Source: JBOFLG01 sp051657745
GTDB taxonomy: Bacteria; Actinomycetota; Actinomycetes; Actinomycetales; Dermatophilaceae
Direction: 5' to 3'
Assembly: GCA_051657745.1 (NCBI GenBank)
Contig: JBOFLG010000173.1
Span: 1-7,545 of the forward strand
Length of the DNA: 7,545 bases
Part shown: positions 6,081-7,545 of the stretch, piece by piece
How the letters are laid out: each line of letters starts with the position of its first letter
Position numbering within the stretch: the stretch's first letter is position 1
Position numbers and translations under genes: made by a program
Notes under the pieces: generated by a model
Seen by the model: only the letters and a program-made list of their open reading frames with translations
Database searches by the model: none
Told to the model about the DNA's origin: nothing

Positions 6081-7298
6081 TCAGGTGCCTTTCGTCTCGG
6101 CGGCGCGGGTGCGCCGGTCGCGGTGGATGAGGTGCAGCAGGAGCCAGACCTGGGCGAGGTTGACGGCGATGAAGGTGATCGAGTCGATGAGGTCACCGAC
6201 CGGTGCGTTGGCGCCGGGCTGGAAGCGGCTCATGGTGAGCGTCCACATCTGGATCACGGCGGGGATCCCGGCCCACAGCACCATGACGGTGGTCACGCCA
6301 TAGCCGGAGACCAGCAGCGGGGCATACCAGCGCGCGGCGCGCCGATCTCGGTCGCTGAAGTCGGCACCCGGGCGCCGCCAGCGCTCGAGAAACAGCCGGC
6401 CGACCCGGCGGCGGATCAGGTCGCGTGCGGCCGCATCGAGGTCGGTGCAGCCGGCCGCGGTGGCCGCCACGTAGTAGAGGTCGGTGCGCAGGTAGAACAG
6501 GAACTGCCAGACGATCCGGCCGAACTGCACAAAGGCCAGCGCGAGGCAGAGACGCCACCACCACTGCGGTACACCGGCGTTCCGCAACGCGGCGGCGGCC
6601 AGCGTGAGCCCGGCGAGCCCGACCATGTCGATGAGGAGCCCAGCGATGAACGGCAGGTAGCGCCGCCGACGGGGTACTGAGTGCAGTGCGTCGAGCTGGG
6701 TCTCGGCAACCAGGTAGATGTAGCGGCGGCCGATGCTGAACCGCGAGGGCAGGCCGAGCCGCCACCCGGCCAGCGCGTGGGAGAGCTCGTGCAGCACCAC
6801 TAGGGGGAGTTGAGCCGCAGCAAGGACGATGGTCACGACTGACAGGTGCGTGGTGAAAAAGATCTGCTGGTAGCCCGGGCGTAGCGACGGGTCCCGGACC
6901 ATCGCCGCCAGACCGGCCGCCACGACCCCCACGTAGAGAGCCCACGCGGCCGGGCTGAACAGCAGGCGCCCTAGCCACGCGAACCGGAGCCGTGGTGGGG
7001 CCGGCATCGGCTCGTCCGCGCCGAGCACGAAGCCCAACTCGCGCAGCGTCTCGACGAAGTCGTCGATGTCGAGCGGCGCGCCGTACTCGGCGGCGAACCA
7101 TGCGACGGCATCGGTGAGTGATGACCCGGCCTGGAGCCGCCGGAGCACCGCCACCCCTTCGGGGGGCAGGACGGCGTAACTGTTGGTATCGACCCGGCCG
7201 ACCATGACTCCCGTCGGCTCGTCGACAAAGGTGAGCGGCGGGAACCGCAGCACCGGCGATTCCGCTGTCGCGGGCCGGCTCGGGATCGTGGCCGTCAT
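6081..7298 (-). CDS. PqqD-like domain fused to a multi-spanning M50 zinc metallopeptidase
   Basis: A 405-residue membrane protein. Residues about 20-95 resemble the PqqD fold, i.e. a RiPP recognition element: VGRVDTNSYAVLPPEGVAVL (33-52), a helix with LTDAVAWFAAEYG, and DIDDFVETLRELGFVL (77-92). Hydrophobic segments follow at about 114-134, 150-170, 214-238, 248-269, 325-350 and 368-391. HELSH (170-174) supplies the HExxH zinc ligands and general base, and RTDLYYV (271-277) supplies the probable third ligand D273. HELSH plus TDLYYVxxTxxGCxDL is typical of M50 proteins in bacteriocin and RiPP clusters (YydH type, 'peptide zinc metalloprotease'). Expected role: bind the precursor through the N-terminal domain and cleave leader or product in the membrane. 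ATG 7298 has an AAAGGGAAG ribosome-binding site. It is followed two bases after its stop by the TPR gene. Topology was estimated by eye; the domain calls are strong. Confidence 0.88.
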   Translation of the reverse strand: MTATIPSRPATAESPVLRFPPLTFVDEPTGVMVGRVDTNSYAVLPPEGVAVLRRLQAGSSLTDAVAWFAAEYGAPLDIDDFVETLRELGFVLGADEPMPAPPRLRFAWLGRLLFSPAAWALYVGVVAAGLAAMVRDPSLRPGYQQIFFTTHLSVVTIVLAAAQLPLVVLHELSHALAGWRLGLPSRFSIGRRYIYLVAETQLDALHSVPRRRRYLPFIAGLLIDMVGLAGLTLAAAALRNAGVPQWWWRLCLALAFVQFGRIVWQFLFYLRTDLYYVAATAAGCTDLDAAARDLIRRRVGRLFLERWRRPGADFSDRDRRAARWYAPLLVSGYGVTTVMVLWAGIPAVIQMWTLTMSRFQPGANAPVGDLIDSITFIAVNLAQVWLLLHLIHRDRRTRAAETKGT

Positions 7299-7312
7299 CT
7301 GCTTCCCTTTCT

Positions 7313-7333
7313 CCGCCCGAATTGGTTGGGCGG
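7313..7333 (-). other. Small hairpin just upstream of the M50 gene
   Basis: The arms 7313-7318 and 7328-7333 (CCGCCC/GGGCGG) are perfectly complementary with a nine-base loop, and the structure abuts the ribosome-binding site of the M50 gene. The octamer CCGAATTG occurs at 7317-7324 and 7335-7342. A role in tuning translation or binding a regulator is possible but unproven. Confidence 0.4.
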
Positions 7334-7351
7334 TCCGAATTGACCAAAAGG

Positions 7352-7387
7352 CTCGGTGGGGCCGCGCGGGGCCGCGACCCCACCGAG
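7352..7387 (-). terminator. GC-rich attenuator-like hairpin between peptide gene and M50 gene
   Basis: On the minus strand CTCGGTGGGG (7387-7378) pairs perfectly with CCCCACCGAG (7361-7352). After one mismatch, four further CG pairs follow and a six-base loop. Three bases after the stem comes TTTT (7349-7346). It lies ten bases after the stop of the short peptide gene. Partial termination here would yield abundant peptide mRNA and less mRNA for the downstream genes, a common arrangement in peptide-maturation operons. Confidence 0.75.
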
Positions 7388-7397
7388 TGAGAAAGGG

Positions 7398-7493
7398 CTA
7401 CGCAAGAATGGGACCGCTCACGCAGCCCACGTCGTACAGAGCGGCACTGGTCAGCCGAATGGCACCAGCGCGCCGAGCGGAGATCTTGACCAT
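7398..7493 (-). CDS. Short peptide, candidate RiPP precursor (31 residues)
   Basis: A 31-codon ORF, ATG at 7493 and TAG at 7398-7400. The N-terminal half is basic and amphipathic (K3, R7, R8, R13) and could be the recognition sequence. The C-terminal half, ALYDVGCVSGPILA (18-31), carries Y20, D21, a single C24, S26 and a G-P turn, and could be the core. It is led by GGAGGTGAT, an almost perfect Shine-Dalgarno, six bases from the ATG and the strongest translation signal in the window. A hairpin follows, then a gene with a PqqD-like peptide-recognition domain. Small size, context and separate strong expression fit a precursor peptide, like the very short PqqA or MftA. I do not recognise the sequence as any named family. 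Core boundary and modification are unknown. A short leader peptide controlling the downstream genes is the main alternative. Confidence 0.72.
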   Translation of the reverse strand: MVKISARRAGAIRLTSAALYDVGCVSGPILA

Positions 7494-7498
7494 GAGGA

Positions 7499-7507
7499 AT
7501 CACCTCC
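7499..7507 (-). promoter_or_regulatory. Strong Shine-Dalgarno of the short peptide gene
   Basis: Minus-strand GGAGGTGAT is complementary to the 16S rRNA 3' end over essentially its full length and ends five to six bases before ATG 7493. It is what singles out this 31-codon ORF as translated. Confidence 0.85.
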
Positions 7508-7518
7508 CTCCCGCAATT

Positions 7519-7534
7519 CGTCGGGATTCCGACG
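7519..7534. other. Short perfect inverted repeat upstream of the peptide gene
   Basis: CGTCGG (7519-7524) and CCGACG (7529-7534) flank a four-base loop. It lies 26 bases upstream of the peptide start codon and 12 bases beyond the Shine-Dalgarno. It could be an operator, a 5'-UTR stem or part of an upstream terminator. The window ends 11 bases further, so no promoter can be placed. Confidence 0.4.
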
Positions 7535-7545
7535 CACACCAGCAT

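Noticed and set aside
6193..7545. 450-codon minus-strand frame covering the peptide and M50 genes
   Set aside because: It is an out-of-frame shadow of the M50 gene that ignores the strong ribosome-binding sites at both real starts and crosses the hairpin.

Overview
The window is uniformly GC-rich, with codon use typical of an actinobacterium. Its core genes point to the mycolic-acid-containing (nocardioform) group: a mycoredoxin (mrx1) convergent with an NADH/NAD-RNA pyrophosphatase (nudC), as in Mycobacterium tuberculosis (Rv3198A/Rv3199c). Genus cannot be fixed from sequence alone.

Layout. Positions 1-716 (+) hold the 3' part of a secreted expansin-like protein: a Pro/Ala/Glu linker, a double-psi beta-barrel domain and a CBM63-like domain. 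A 19-bp-arm hairpin (732-769) separates it from a convergent gene at 802-1848 (-), an aminoglycoside-phosphotransferase-fold protein whose catalytic motifs are degenerate (a likely pseudokinase). That gene diverges from nudC (1903-2925, +) across 54 bp; each start codon has a TANNNT -10 element 6-7 bases upstream, suggesting two leaderless transcripts. nudC converges on mrx1 (3041-3301, -), and the gap is almost filled by a 95-bp imperfect palindrome (2927-3021).

From 3506 to 7493 lies a compact minus-strand cassette that I interpret as a candidate biosynthetic operon for a RiPP (ribosomally synthesised, post-translationally modified peptide). In transcription order it has: a 31-residue ORF with a near-perfect Shine-Dalgarno (7398-7493), missed by ordinary ORF length cut-offs; a GC-rich attenuator-like hairpin (7352-7387); a PqqD-like recognition domain fused to a multi-spanning M50 zinc metallopeptidase of the YydH type (6081-7298); a TPR protein with an ATPase-like N-terminal domain lacking a visible Walker A (4099-6078); and a flavin-reductase-fold protein (3506-4102) whose start overlaps the TPR stop. 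The working model is that the recognition domain binds the peptide, the flavoprotein takes part in a redox modification (possibly with a partner outside the window), the TPR protein scaffolds or regulates, and the membrane peptidase cleaves the product. No transporter or other modifying enzyme is visible; the operon may continue past 7545.

The 204 bp between the cassette and mrx1 contains five perfect 13-bp tandem repeats. In M. tuberculosis uvrD2 adjoins mrx1 here, so the cassette may be an accessory insertion at a conserved locus. Every stretch longer than 300 bases is occupied by a gene.
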